Notes: a model not told the origin generated them from the sequence alone. DNA of 64,000 nucleotides from Diplocloster modestus (GCF_019042245.1 NZ_JAHQCX010000004.1:310001-374000); one strand, 5' to 3'. Shown: positions 34,417-44,062, numbered from the stretch's first letter. A program made the numbers and translations.

Positions 34417-35152
34417 ACAGCTCCTGTACCGCCGGATTTTCCCCCAGGCCTTTTAACCTGCATTGAACCCGGTATCCCTGCGTTCGAAAGAGCTGGCACC
34501 AGGAGTTTTCCTCTCCGGCCATATCATTCTTTGCATGGTCGCCGGCTACGATCATAAACGGAATCAGTGAGACAGATCGGTAGCCGCCGCTGCTCACCTG
34601 TCCCAGGGTTTCATGGATATCCGGCTTTCCTTCCACCGTTGATATGTAATAGTCTTTACGGCCTCTGCCATGCAGGACTTTTTGCAGCCGCCGGTATGAG
34701 GCATTCGCAAAATGCTCGCTGCCATGTCCCATAAATACAACAGCCTGTCCCTTCTCTTTCCTTTCCTGCTCCAAAATATCCGCTACGATCTCATAATCCT
34801 CTTCACTTTTCAGCAGAGGTTCTCCTATACCAAAATACCGGAAGCGATCCCTGTACTTCTTGGCTTCCTCTTTCATCAGTTCATTCTCGATTCCGTCGAT
34901 AATGTGGGTAGGCTGCACCACCGCTGCCTCTATACCATCCGCCAGCATCTGCTCCAGCGCGCTCTTCACATCCGGAACCCGGATACCTTCCGCTTCTTCT
35001 ATTCTGCTTCGTACGATCTTACTTGTAAAAGCGCGGTAGATCCGATACTCCGGAAATGAGGCACGTATTTTTTCTTCGATGGCCCCAATCGTCTTTTCCC
35101 GGGTATCCCGGTAAGTTGTCCCAAAGCTCACTACCAGTATTCCTTTTTTCAT
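34382..35152 (-). CDS. cbiK: Sirohydrochlorin cobaltochelatase CbiK
   Basis: About 256 residues. Inserts Co(II) into sirohydrochlorin, the first committed step of the anaerobic pathway. It begins GILVVSFGTTYRDTREKT. The two metal His lie in FMGHGSEHF (about 142) and VAGDHAKNDM (about 204). No signal peptide, so cytoplasmic. GGAGG lies 5 nt before the ATG at 35152. It is the first gene after the promoter-riboswitch-terminator leader. Confidence 0.95.
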   Translation of the reverse strand: MKKGILVVSFGTTYRDTREKTIGAIEEKIRASFPEYRIYRAFTSKIVRSRIEEAEGIRVPDVKSALEQMLADGIEAAVVQPTHIIDGIENELMKEEAKKYRDRFRYFGIGEPLLKSEEDYEIVADILEQERKEKGQAVVFMGHGSEHFANASYRRLQKVLHGRGRKDYYISTVEGKPDIHETLGQVSSGGYRSVSLIPFMIVAGDHAKNDMAGEENSWCQLFRTQGYRVQCRLKGLGENPAVQELFISHLRRALPR

Positions 35153-35242
35153 CCGTTCCTCCAGTTTATGCTTCTGCATGAACTAAGTTTCATCTGCGAA
35201 ACTCGGCTTTTTTATTTCATAGGAGCACTTTCCCTTGAAATG

Positions 35243-35285
35243 AAAAAACGCTCTTTTATGCGGCTTACACATAAAAAAGCGTATG
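35243..35285 (-). terminator. Intrinsic terminator in the cbiK leader
   Basis: Minus strand: a 13-nt stem (35248-35260 with 35270-35282, one G-U pair), 9-nt loop, then a run of U. It lies between the riboswitch and cbiK, so it is the likely off-state of the switch. A second small hairpin (CTGTCA/TGACAG, 35327-35347) sits between aptamer and terminator. Confidence 0.8.
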
Positions 35286-35356
35286 ATAACACATCCTTTA
35301 AAGGATCCATTTCTCACACCCTGTCATACTCCGTGACAGCTTGCGTAAGTCCTATC

Positions 35357-35548
35357 AAAAGGCAGGTTTTCTGGCTCGGCTTTTTTCCGCAGATCGTATT
35401 CCTTCCCATATGGAATCCCGATTTGGTTCTATACAGTGGTATCTATCAGCTGATCCGCAAAAGCCATACAGCGGCGGGACCGCACAGGTTTTCCACCTGT
35501 TTCCCTATTATCCCCTGCACCGGATGTGCGGGGGCACCTTTTCATATT
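35357..35548 (-). ncRNA. Cobalamin riboswitch upstream of the cbi/cob operon
   Basis: Minus strand: AAAAGGTGCC, GGATAATAGGGAA, CAGGTGGAAAACCTG, GCGGTCCCGCCGCTGTA, and the B12 box GAGCCAGAAAACCTGCC (from 35361). The terminator 75 nt downstream makes transcriptional repression by B12 the likely mechanism. It controls cbiK and, by readthrough, the long operon behind it. Confidence 0.95.
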
Positions 35549-35568
35549 GGATTGTAAATACACGATAA

Positions 35569-35597
35569 AGTATAGCATTAACCGATTACCCAGTCAA
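35569..35597 (-). promoter_or_regulatory. Sigma-A promoter of the cbi/cob operon
   Basis: TTGACT (35592-35597), exactly 17 nt, TATACT (35569-35574) on the minus strand. Initiation would fall near 35562, a few bases before the riboswitch aptamer. Confidence 0.85.
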
Positions 35598-35639
35598 CAA
35601 CACCTGCTATACAATCTCTCATTTCCTATATATCTCATT

Positions 35640-37376
35640 TTACATCTCATCTGTCTCCGGAACCTCACTTAACCGGATCGGCCGGATATCAATCCCCGAA
35701 TCCGGATGAAGCGTGATCAGCGTCGCGCCTCTTTGCTCCGTCCGTTTGGAAATCCCAGGCATCGCCAGATAGTCGATGGACATTCCAAAGGTCAGCCTGA
35801 CCTTTTTATACTCCAGAGATATATTGTTATAGTGATCGTGTCCCACAAAGATCCCCTTCGTACTGCCAAGAGCCGTCACTGCTTCAAACAGCCTGCTTTG
35901 CTGATCCGGGCAACTGATCGCCCCGTTCTTTTCCCCCACTTCACCGTAGTAACAGACCACCTCCGGATCGCCCGCTTTATATTTCTCATAAGCTTCCCGG
36001 AATTCAGGAAGCGGTATATGAAAAAACAGCAGGGAACTGATCTGTCTTCCCTCTTCTAAGGACAGTTCCCGGATCATCTCCTCGTACCAGATCACCTGAT
36101 CCTCATGGATATAATCATACCGGCTCCAGCCTCTCCCGGTATAAGAATTCGAGTCCAGCAGAAACAAGGCCTGATTCAAAGAACCATCCGGATTCAGAAT
36201 CTTAATCATCTGATTACTTCTCCCGCTGATTCCCGGCTGAACACTGCTGTATAACAAGTTCTTCGTATTCTTATACGAGAACACCTCAAACATCCTTCTC
36301 ATTTCCTCCGCCGTATGGGAGGCCACAAATTCCGTATCGTGATTCCCATACGTAAACGCCCAGGGAATCCCGATATTTCTCATAAATGAAGCAAACTGCA
36401 TCATCGGCGCATGGTTATTAAAAGATAAGGACTGGATCCCCAGCGGAAACACAAAATCACCGGTAACAATCACCAGATCCGGCTGCGCGCTGCGGATCAG
36501 TTCAAATACCGCTTCCAGCGCCTTCTCATCCTTCCTGGCCGAAAAGAAGCTCCCTCCCAGATGAATATCCGTAATCTGCAAAATTTTAAAATCCGAGTCC
36601 TCCGGCATCGTAATGGAGTAAACCCCGGTCTCCTCCTCATATCCCACCGTCAGAGGCCGGTGGGGCACCATTGGGATCATATTGATAAACGGCTGTATCC
36701 ACCAGGAATCCACATTCATCAGCCACTTCAGGGCAAATCCCATGCTGAATATCAGGATCGCCAGCATCCAGGTATTCCACCTGGCCACCCGGCTTTCCAT
36801 AAAGGAAAATACAACTACAACCACAGTCCAATAAAAAGCCATAAACAACAACAGCCTGGTCAGATAGCGTTTCAGGGACCTGCTGTATTCCTTATCCACC
36901 AGCCAGTTACAGAAATAAACACAGACCGCATCCTTCACCACCATATAAACGCCGACCGCTGCGATCCACATATTTGAAAAAGCCAGTACTTCCCCCGCGT
37001 CCATCCTGGTCACCCGGAGCATATAGATAAACGACCAGATCGAACTCATAATCAGCACTGCGCAGATCACAATGCTGTTTACCAGTTTCTTCCGATACGC
37101 TCCCTGCAGCATCACCATGTAATCCGACGCTTCCTCCCCCAGCGAACAGTATTTCTTTAAATACTGCCTGCTGCGTATCAGACGGACAAGTCCAGACAGG
37201 AACAAAAGCGCACCGGCCAGACAGACGCAGAATACCACGGTCCCGGAATAGATTCCCGACACCAGGAGCACACCGATGACCAGTGCGGTTCCGACCGCTG
37301 TCATCGACGCGTATTTTTTTACTTCATAAAAATAATCTATCATTTTCCGCTTTGTGATATGTTCCGTTTTGGGCAC
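35640..37376 (-). CDS. Membrane metallophosphoesterase
   Basis: A 578-residue protein with about six membrane helices in the first 235 residues, then a calcineurin-like phosphoesterase domain (about 265-560). Its metal motifs are DIHLGG, GDFV, GNHDTE, FFHIPLPE and GHDHYNN. Similar domains are found in purple-acid-phosphatase-like proteins of Clostridia. The substrate is unknown. The start is GTG 37376 with no well-spaced binding site; an ATG at 37343 is possible. It lies between cobO and the B12 riboswitch and probably has no role in B12 synthesis. Confidence 0.88.
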   Translation of the reverse strand: MPKTEHITKRKMIDYFYEVKKYASMTAVGTALVIGVLLVSGIYSGTVVFCVCLAGALLFLSGLVRLIRSRQYLKKYCSLGEEASDYMVMLQGAYRKKLVNSIVICAVLIMSSIWSFIYMLRVTRMDAGEVLAFSNMWIAAVGVYMVVKDAVCVYFCNWLVDKEYSRSLKRYLTRLLLFMAFYWTVVVVVFSFMESRVARWNTWMLAILIFSMGFALKWLMNVDSWWIQPFINMIPMVPHRPLTVGYEEETGVYSITMPEDSDFKILQITDIHLGGSFFSARKDEKALEAVFELIRSAQPDLVIVTGDFVFPLGIQSLSFNNHAPMMQFASFMRNIGIPWAFTYGNHDTEFVASHTAEEMRRMFEVFSYKNTKNLLYSSVQPGISGRSNQMIKILNPDGSLNQALFLLDSNSYTGRGWSRYDYIHEDQVIWYEEMIRELSLEEGRQISSLLFFHIPLPEFREAYEKYKAGDPEVVCYYGEVGEKNGAISCPDQQSRLFEAVTALGSTKGIFVGHDHYNNISLEYKKVRLTFGMSIDYLAMPGISKRTEQRGATLITLHPDSGIDIRPIRLSEVPETDEM

Positions 37377-37398
37377 CTTCTTTTTTAGGAAATAGGTA

Positions 37399-37684
37399 GG
37401 GATGGGGGGAGCGATGGGTTCGGCGGCGGATGGCCCGCACCGGGGAGGCTTTTCCTGGGCAGGGGGAAACTTCGAGGGTGCTTTGATTTTCTAATAGGCC
37501 GGAATTTTTACCAGGACAGCCCGGGGCCGGACAAACTCGCAAGCTCAGACAGTGTCCGGCCCCGGGCTTGGCAAAAATCCCGGCCTATAAGAAAATTCAA
37601 AGACCTCTCAATGTTTCCCCCTGCCCAGGAAAAGCCTCCCCGGTGCGGGCCATCCGCCGCCAAACCCATCGCTCCCCCCATCCC
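37399..37684. repeat. 286-nt near-perfect inverted repeat
   Basis: The outer 72 nt of each arm differ at one position; inner parts (to about 37532 and from 37551) pair with more mismatches. The loop is under 20 nt (AACTCGCAAGCTCAGAC). The rest of the intergenic region holds nothing else clear. It lies 30 nt after the cobO stop and ends 23 nt before the phosphoesterase start. It does not contain the core found in the 14.7- and 45-kb elements. It may protect or end the cobO mRNA, or be a mobile hairpin. Confidence 0.92.
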
Positions 37685-37713
37685 CCGGCAACCCTGCCGG
37701 ACAGGAGTGCAAG

Positions 37714-38229
37714 TCAGTATTCTATGCCATGGCGGGCTTTTATTCCACGCTCATAGGGATGTTTATGGCAGAGGATCTCTGAATCGTAGTCTGTTAATTC
37801 CAGAAGGCGGGGGACGGGATTTCTGCCTGTTATGATTATTTCTATCTTGTCCTTATTATACTCTAAAAATTTGTATAGTGGATCTTTTTCGATCAGATTG
37901 TAGTTAATCGGATAGGTAAGTTCGTCCATTACCAGGAAATCGCATTTTCCCTGCTCTGCCAGCTGTCTCATTTTTTCCAGGATCTGATTGTGGATGTCTG
38001 TTAGCCGTTTCTTTTGCTCTTCTGTCATCTGGAAGTAGAAACCAAAGTTTTCATCGCTTCTTAATATATCAATATTGGGGATTTTTTTTAACTCTGCCAG
38101 TTCTGCAGTCTCATTTCCCTTCATAAATTGGCCGAATACTACCTGCATTCCCGCACCAGCTGCACGCACCGCGCCTCCTACAGCTGCCGTAGTCTTTCCT
38201 TTCCCTTCTCCGTGGTATAATTGAATCAT
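37714..38229 (-). CDS. cobO: Corrinoid adenosyltransferase CobO/CobA
   Basis: A 171-residue ATP:cob(I)alamin adenosyltransferase of the CobA/BtuR type. P-loop HGEGKGKTTAAVG, VVFGQFMKG, LVMDELTYPINYNLI and ITGRNPVP are visible. It attaches the upper adenosyl ligand for the downstream steps of the locus. It is separately transcribed, upstream of the main operon, with GGGAG 8 nt before the ATG. No riboswitch is seen in its leader. Confidence 0.95.
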   Translation of the reverse strand: MIQLYHGEGKGKTTAAVGGAVRAAGAGMQVVFGQFMKGNETAELAELKKIPNIDILRSDENFGFYFQMTEEQKKRLTDIHNQILEKMRQLAEQGKCDFLVMDELTYPINYNLIEKDPLYKFLEYNKDKIEIIITGRNPVPRLLELTDYDSEILCHKHPYERGIKARHGIEY

Positions 38230-38402
38230 AGTATGGGCTCCCTTCTGTCATAAGTAAACATTTACATTCAATCACTCACATATTCTAAACATATTTTAAA
38301 TAAGTAAGCATAAAAAACTTCGCACCTAATTCCATACTTAATAATCATAGCACGTACCCGTGTCACTTACCAGATGCCTTTCCCTCAACAATCAGTAGTC
38401 AG

Positions 38403-38440
38403 GGCGATGATGGGCGGCTGCGTGGCCGCCCATCACCGCC
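38403..38440. other. GC-rich hairpin after dut
   Basis: GATGGGCGGC pairs with GCCGCCCATC around a TGCGTG-type loop. It lies 18 nt after the dut stop (minus strand). There is no T-run, so its role as a terminator is uncertain. Confidence 0.5.
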
Positions 38441-38457
38441 CGTTCCTCGCGCACCCC

Positions 38458-38970
38458 CTACCGCGAAGTAGACCCAAACCCCCCGTTGCGGACAGCATCC
38501 GCCTCGTCGTCTACCGTGATTCCAAACTGTGCAAAGATCCCCTGCATGAACCCGTCACCGGTTTTTAGCTGCAAGACTTTATTCTCTTTGGAATCATTTG
38601 TGATTTTAGCCATGATATGCCCTTCGTTATCGGAATAAAAATAATCGCTGTCGATGATTCCAACCGTATTGTTCAGCTGGAGCCTGTATTTGAAGCCCAG
38701 GCCGCTGCGGGGATAGAGTTTCAGTACCCAGCCTTCTTCCATCTCCGCCCGGATACCCGTAGGAATTTTGATGGTTTTCCCAGGCTCCAGGGTGAATTCC
38801 AGAGGGCTGTAAAAATCATATCCGGCCGATCCCCTGGTCGCGCGGGCCGGCATGCGGATCTCCTCGTAGACCTTGCGCACCACTTCATCCGGTGTTCCAA
38901 GGAATGAGTCTTTCCAATCTTTTTCAAATTGCTCCGGGCTTACTTTGTGAAACTGTGCGATTTTTAACAT
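38458..38970 (-). CDS. dut: dUTP diphosphatase
   Basis: A 170-residue trimeric-type dUTPase that removes dUTP and makes dUMP. All five motifs are present in order: RATRGSAGYDFYS, PRSGLGFKY, NNTVGIIDSDY, GDGFMQGIF and RNGGFGSTSR. It has ~35 extra N-terminal residues compared with short bacterial forms. GGAGG lies 10 nt before the ATG. It stands alone. Confidence 0.95.
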   Translation of the reverse strand: MLKIAQFHKVSPEQFEKDWKDSFLGTPDEVVRKVYEEIRMPARATRGSAGYDFYSPLEFTLEPGKTIKIPTGIRAEMEEGWVLKLYPRSGLGFKYRLQLNNTVGIIDSDYFYSDNEGHIMAKITNDSKENKVLQLKTGDGFMQGIFAQFGITVDDEADAVRNGGFGSTSR

Positions 38971-39094
38971 GTATCCGCTTCCTCCTTGTTGTATGGTAAA
39001 ATAAATAGAACTTTCTATATTGACAGGAACTCTTCCCGATGGAACAAAAAGAGCGGTTCAAACTCCAACAGAGTCCAAACCGCCCGTTCTTATC

Positions 39095-39685
39095 TTAAGC
39101 TATGGCGAGGAATTTATCGATCTGTTTGTTGAGCAGATAGATGATAGCCTCCACCACCTGATGACAAAGTGCTACGATATATCTGCAATCCTCTTCTACC
39201 GATCTTTTGAATTCCAGGTACTCATTATGCGCTTTTTGGATGAAGATGCAAAGCGCGTCCGGTGTCTCGAATTTTTCCATTCTGCCGGCGTTTCTGGATG
39301 CTTCTCCGCTTCTGATATATTCTCTTAATCCATGTTTCAGATGTTTTTCGTAAATGCAGTGTTCTTTTAGATTTCCTTCGTAGGTCGCATTGTGCGGAAA
39401 GGTGAAGTAGTCCGCCATGTAGTGGATCACCTGGCCGAGATCCCTCCAGTATACCCGGGCATTGCGCTTCATGATATCGCAATTTACGGTCAGCCTTTTT
39501 ATTTCAGTCCGAACTTCCTCGAAAGTCCCGTTAAATTCGTGTTTTTTTGTCAAGAAAGAAAGTTTGCAGTCCGGCAGGATACTGCCGAGGTAAAAGGCTT
39601 TCTTGTGTTTGGAAAGCTCTTTGGTTCCATTTGCTTCTACAATATATTTCGCCAGTGAGATGTGCGATTTTTTTCTCAAGTTCAT
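39095..39685 (-). CDS. Zinc-dependent phospholipase C-like protein
   Basis: About 196 residues resembling the zinc-dependent phospholipase C family: SHISLAKYIV, YLGSILPDCKLSF, LGQVIHYMADYFTFPHN and a later EHCIYEKHL His/Glu segment, the expected zinc ligands. No signal peptide, so an intracellular family member rather than a toxin. Start is uncertain: ATG 39685 has a close GGAGG (2 nt); GTG 39709 is the alternative. Confidence 0.8.
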   Translation of the reverse strand: MNLRKKSHISLAKYIVEANGTKELSKHKKAFYLGSILPDCKLSFLTKKHEFNGTFEEVRTEIKRLTVNCDIMKRNARVYWRDLGQVIHYMADYFTFPHNATYEGNLKEHCIYEKHLKHGLREYIRSGEASRNAGRMEKFETPDALCIFIQKAHNEYLEFKRSVEEDCRYIVALCHQVVEAIIYLLNKQIDKFLAIA

Positions 39686-39709
39686 ATCCTCCAGGATTGA
39701 ATTTTTCAC

Positions 39710-40014
39710 GAACCTTTTTTATTGTACTTGAGGCGAAGTAAAAACACAAGTTATTTCACGTAAATTTTTCATGAAGGGTAAAATTGGCATGTATAAATGG
39801 TGTACTGTTAAGTATACATGTAAGGACAGGGGGGCCGGTTTCAACTGCACATAAGAGGAACTGCCGGAAAAATCCGGGAACCGGAGACTGCTCGAAACCT
39901 GTCGGAATTAACTGGTTATGTAATGACTATTGTGATAGAATATTTGTAAAGGATTTTCCAAGCAGCGCTCGTATGTTCTCTAAAATTCAAAAAAGAAAGG
40001 GAGCTTTATAGACT
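39710..40014. promoter_or_regulatory. Intergenic region before the TPR genes
   Basis: No gene. An 8-nt inverted repeat CATGTATA/TATACATG lies near 39789-39822. A GC-richer stretch (39830-39910) has short repeats of CCGG. It should hold the promoter of the TPR gene. Confidence 0.3.
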
Positions 40015-41634
40015 ATGGCAGCCAGGTATAAAACGAACCGTATTTTTACAGACAAGCTATGGCAGAAAGATTGTCCCGTACTGATGGAGAAAGGCGCGTT
40101 TCTGTATGATACCGTCAAACAGCTTCATCTTTTACAATTCAAGTTTTGCAACTTACAATCTAAGGTTATAGAGTCCGTACATATAGAAATCGAATTTCCG
40201 AAAACGGATCATGATGTTTCGGCCGTTCCGATCAATTACCGCTACCAGGAGATTCATGCCGCCTTCCATGACCGGTTCGGAATCCAGTCTCCCATTTATG
40301 TTATAAAGAAAGAAGTCAATGAATTTCAACTGACGGTCAAGTCGGTTCACTTTCAGGATGGAAGCATATGGACAGGAGCCTCTCCTCTTATTCCTCTGGC
40401 TGCTCCGGACTATCTCACAAGTCTTGGGGAGTACCAGGAAACGTTTATTCAGGAAGTACATAAAATGAAAGACCTTAACTGTATGAATCTGCCGACGGAC
40501 CGGGAGGAATTCTGGTATTGCGCCTGCGGGACTGTCAATGGAAAGGACGAGACCCATTGTATCAACTGTTCCATCCCAAAAGAGGCCATTTTTCAGCTGA
40601 GAGATCCGGACTTTCTCAAAGCCCGCAAGCAGGAGGCGGATGCCAGGCAAAAACTCCTGGAGGCAGAACAGGAGGCAGAAAGGCTCAAAAACCTCCAGAC
40701 AGAACTTGAAAACAAAAAGAAACGGAAAAAGGTGCTATTACGCATCACTGCCGTCTGCTGTTCCCTGGTGCTGCTTTTTGGTATCGGCCTGCTTTCCGTA
40801 AAGGTGTTCTATCCGGAATACCGCTATGACAAAGCAGTCAGTTACATGGAAAACAGGAATTATGACAACGCTTTGCAGGTATTTGAAAGCCTGGGCGACT
40901 ACAAGGATTCCTCAAAAAAGCTGCTGGAAACGAAATATGCCTATGCCGGAGTCTTGGCGGAGAACAAAGATTACGATGGTGCGCTGGCATATTATAACGA
41001 ACTAAACGATTCTATGGATGTAGGGGAGGAGATCGATCTTGTTCGTTATCAGTTGGCAAATGATTGTGTTGAAAATGGCAGATACAGCGATGCTTTGAAG
41101 ATCTACCAGGATCTGGCGGATTATAAGGATTGCGCTAAACGGATACCCGAGACAAAATATCTTCTGGCTAGTGCGTCTATGGAAAGCAAAGATTATACGA
41201 CAGCGTACCGATTATATACGGAATTAGGCGATTATAAGGATGTTCCGGAAAGAATAACTGAAGCCAAATATCTTCTGGCCAATGCATCTATAGAAAGCAA
41301 AGATTATACGACAGCGTACCAATTATATACGGAATTAGGCGATTATAAGGATGTTCCGGAAAGAATAACCGAAGCCAAATATCATTACGCCGGCGTGCTG
41401 GTGGATCGGGGAGATTATCAGGAGGCGGTCGATCTATATAAAGAAATTTATAATTATAAAGACAGCGCCGATCTGCAAAAAATCGCAAATTTTAAGAAGG
41501 CTCAGAAATTCTTTGATCAGGAAAACTATAGTGAATGTTTGTTCACACTTCAAAAGATGTTTAATTCGTTAAAAGATATTGACGGGGCAACGGAACTTTA
41601 TAATGAATGTAAAAATAAATTATGGAGGCAATAA
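40015..41634 (+). CDS. Zinc-ribbon/TPR membrane protein, paralogue 1
   Basis: A 539-residue protein, not assigned to a named family. Residues 1-150 form a beta-rich domain (LHLLQFKFCNLQSKVIESVH, FQLTVKSVHFQDGSIWTG). A zinc ribbon WYCACG...HCINCS lies at about 167-183. A charged coiled coil (205-238) is followed by a membrane helix (241-262). The rest is outside or inside TPR-like repeats with a recurrent (G/A)DYKD motif. Two 37-residue units are almost identical (about 41154-41376, period 111 nt), a recent tandem duplication. It is one of a family of three at this locus. The role may be scaffolding; no catalytic motif is seen. Confidence 0.85.
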   Translation: MAARYKTNRIFTDKLWQKDCPVLMEKGAFLYDTVKQLHLLQFKFCNLQSKVIESVHIEIEFPKTDHDVSAVPINYRYQEIHAAFHDRFGIQSPIYVIKKEVNEFQLTVKSVHFQDGSIWTGASPLIPLAAPDYLTSLGEYQETFIQEVHKMKDLNCMNLPTDREEFWYCACGTVNGKDETHCINCSIPKEAIFQLRDPDFLKARKQEADARQKLLEAEQEAERLKNLQTELENKKKRKKVLLRITAVCCSLVLLFGIGLLSVKVFYPEYRYDKAVSYMENRNYDNALQVFESLGDYKDSSKKLLETKYAYAGVLAENKDYDGALAYYNELNDSMDVGEEIDLVRYQLANDCVENGRYSDALKIYQDLADYKDCAKRIPETKYLLASASMESKDYTTAYRLYTELGDYKDVPERITEAKYLLANASIESKDYTTAYQLYTELGDYKDVPERITEAKYHYAGVLVDRGDYQEAVDLYKEIYNYKDSADLQKIANFKKAQKFFDQENYSECLFTLQKMFNSLKDIDGATELYNECKNKLWRQ

Positions 41635-41735
41635 TTATGCCGCATAGCCGGAATATAACGCGCTGCGGCCGCTGTAAACAACTATACTTTTGTATTCTAT
41701 TCAACAATATGATCTAAGGAGGGATTGTTTTTACT

Positions 41736-43595
41736 ATGCCATCCAAATATCAAACACTTCGAATCTTTACCGAAACGCTGTGGCAAAAAGATTGTCCGGT
41801 ACTTTTGGAGAAGAGCGCTCTTTTATATGACCGGGATAGAAGGCTTCATCTTTTGCAATTTAAATTTCGGAACATACAGTCTCGTGTGATAAATTCATTA
41901 TATATCCGGATCAGTTTTGGGGAACCGGACAATCATGCAGCGCCGGTTACGGTCGGTTATCGTTATGACAACCTACAGGCGGCAGGACAGGAGCATTTTG
42001 GAAGCCAGTCGCCTGTATATATTTCGAACACCGTGGCTGACGGGTTTCAATTGGCTATCGAATCAATCACTTTTGAAGATGGCAGTACATGGACCGGCAG
42101 CTCTCCCCTGACTCCCCTGCCCGCTCCCGGGTTTATTTCAAGTCTTGGAGTATACGGTGAAACCTTTATTCAGGAAGTACATAAGCTCAAGGCGATCTCC
42201 TGTATGAATCTGCCGACGGACCGGGAGGAATTCTGGTATTGCGCCTGCGGGAATGTCAACACCAGCGATGCCGCGCATTGTATCAACTGCGGCTTTCCCA
42301 AAGATGTAATCTTTAAACTGAGGGATCCTGCTTATCTAAAGGAATGTAAGCAGATTGCCGACGCTGAACAAAAGCGCATGGAAGAAGAAAAAGAGGCGGA
42401 ACGGCAAAAAAAGCAACAGGCTGAATTAGAAGGCAGGCAAAGGCGGAAGAAGCGTCTGATCCGCCTTGCCGTTATCTTCTGTATATTGATCTTTGCGTTT
42501 AGTATTGGCCTTTTATCACATAAAGTGATCTATCCGAATTATCGTTATCACAAAGCGCTCAGTTATATGGAACAGGGAAATTATGCGGATGCGCAGAGTA
42601 TCTTTGAAGGTCTGGGAGACTACAAGGATTCCGGGAAGCTGAACATGGAAGCCAAATACGGGTATGCCGGATTCCTGGCCGAAAATGGTGAATACGACGC
42701 GGCGTTGGCCTGTTATAAGGAACTGGAAGGTTATAAGGATGTCTTAGAAAGAATAACATCCGTATACTATAACATGGCAGATTCCTATGTGGAACATGGT
42801 AATTACAGCGAAGCGCTGAAGATTTATCAGGATCTGGGAAACTATGAGGATTCCGAAGAGCGCATACCGGCCACGAAATATCTCATGGCCAATGCCGCGA
42901 TGGAGAGCCATGACTATGAGACAGCGTATGGGCTTTACTCCGAATTAAGTGATTATAAGGATGTACCGGACAGGATGAACGAGTGCAGTTACCAATACGC
43001 CGGGCTGCTGCTGGAGCAGGGAAAATATCAGGAAGCGATTGATCAATACAAGAAAGTGTATCATTATAAGGACAGTGCCCAGCTTCAGGATGTAGCCAAA
43101 TTTAACATTGCAAAGAAGCTATTTGAGGAAAAAAACTATGAGGAATGCTATGCAGCGCTGGATGGCTTAAAGAAAAGCCTGAAGGATCTTGACGGCGGGA
43201 TGGATATGTATATGGAATGCTGTTATCAGGTGGGTTTATATTACCTGAAAATTGGTGATACCGTGGATGGTCTGGGCTATTTCCGGTTTATTTTCTACAA
43301 TGAAGATTACAAAGAACACTATACCGATCTGTTGGAAAAAGAAATGTACGATAAAATTGCGGAAGACAAATGGGATAAGGCAGCATTAATGAGAATGGCC
43401 CTTCCGGATGATTATCAGGACCCCGCTCTGGATGAAGAGTTCTACATTGCCGGAAAGCGGATCTATAATTCTTTCTACACCTGGACTGCTTCCAGTGTCT
43501 TTGAATATCTGGCCTCCATTGATTATAAGGACAGCCGCACATGGTTAAGAAGGATACGCCAAGAGCAAGATGAGATGGAACAAAGGGTGTCATAA
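41736..43595 (+). CDS. Zinc-ribbon/TPR membrane protein, paralogue 2
   Basis: A 619-residue paralogue of the gene just upstream, same order: beta-rich domain (LHLLQFKFRNIQSRVINSLY), zinc ribbon WYCACGNV...HCINCG (about 167-183), coiled coil, membrane helix (about 240-262), and TPR-like repeats with DYKD/NYED motifs. The two share long identical stretches such as CMNLPTDREEFWYCACG. The C-terminus has ~80 more residues. No enzyme motif. Separate ribosome binding site (AAGGAGGG). Confidence 0.85.
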   Translation: MPSKYQTLRIFTETLWQKDCPVLLEKSALLYDRDRRLHLLQFKFRNIQSRVINSLYIRISFGEPDNHAAPVTVGYRYDNLQAAGQEHFGSQSPVYISNTVADGFQLAIESITFEDGSTWTGSSPLTPLPAPGFISSLGVYGETFIQEVHKLKAISCMNLPTDREEFWYCACGNVNTSDAAHCINCGFPKDVIFKLRDPAYLKECKQIADAEQKRMEEEKEAERQKKQQAELEGRQRRKKRLIRLAVIFCILIFAFSIGLLSHKVIYPNYRYHKALSYMEQGNYADAQSIFEGLGDYKDSGKLNMEAKYGYAGFLAENGEYDAALACYKELEGYKDVLERITSVYYNMADSYVEHGNYSEALKIYQDLGNYEDSEERIPATKYLMANAAMESHDYETAYGLYSELSDYKDVPDRMNECSYQYAGLLLEQGKYQEAIDQYKKVYHYKDSAQLQDVAKFNIAKKLFEEKNYEECYAALDGLKKSLKDLDGGMDMYMECCYQVGLYYLKIGDTVDGLGYFRFIFYNEDYKEHYTDLLEKEMYDKIAEDKWDKAALMRMALPDDYQDPALDEEFYIAGKRIYNSFYTWTASSVFEYLASIDYKDSRTWLRRIRQEQDEMEQRVS

Positions 43596-43710
43596 CGTAT
43601 CCGATTGGTCGCCTGTATCCGGGACGCCGTTATGTTTATCTCCCTATGTGGTATTCTGAGATTGGCCTCCGTCAGTCTCAGGTGATCCGTTACTTCCAGG
43701 TATTCTCCGT

Positions 43711-44062
43711 ATGATCCGGGCTGCTTTTTACTGCCTCATCCTATTTATATTCTCCCGTTATCTGAGGGACCCTTATCAGTTTCTGGCCGCAAATATGAAA
43801 AGAAGCAGCTGGCGTGTTCTCTGGGCCATACCGCTTCTATTTATGGGGCTTGTAATGTTCCTGGGACTTTATCCTCATGTGCGGACGGACAATCTGTTGG
43901 GCGTCACCTTTCTTTATGTCATTCTCGGATTTGTTTACTATATTATCTACCAGGTATTATTAGCACTTATGATCTGTTAAATCAAAAGCAGGATCTGGAC
44001 GTCCTGAAAAATCAGGTGGTTATAAGGCGGAAGCGGGGATGTTCCGGCTGCGGCTGCTTATA
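43711..44062 (+). pseudogene. Truncated sensor-kinase-like membrane remnant
   Basis: An 89-residue frame with three membrane helices ends at 43980. Another frame continues STYDLLNQKQDLDVLKNQV to a stop near 44062, like the coiled-coil start after the membrane part of GHKL-type sensor kinases. No kinase domain follows. It is read as a frameshifted, truncated remnant; a small intact membrane protein is the alternative. Confidence 0.5.

Noticed and set aside
34382..35152. Ferrochelatase assignment
   Set aside because: GHGSEHF and AGDHAKND with B12 riboswitch and cbi neighbours fit CbiK.
39784..40011. 75-residue frame before the TPR gene
   Set aside because: No binding site or family; lies in the promoter region.
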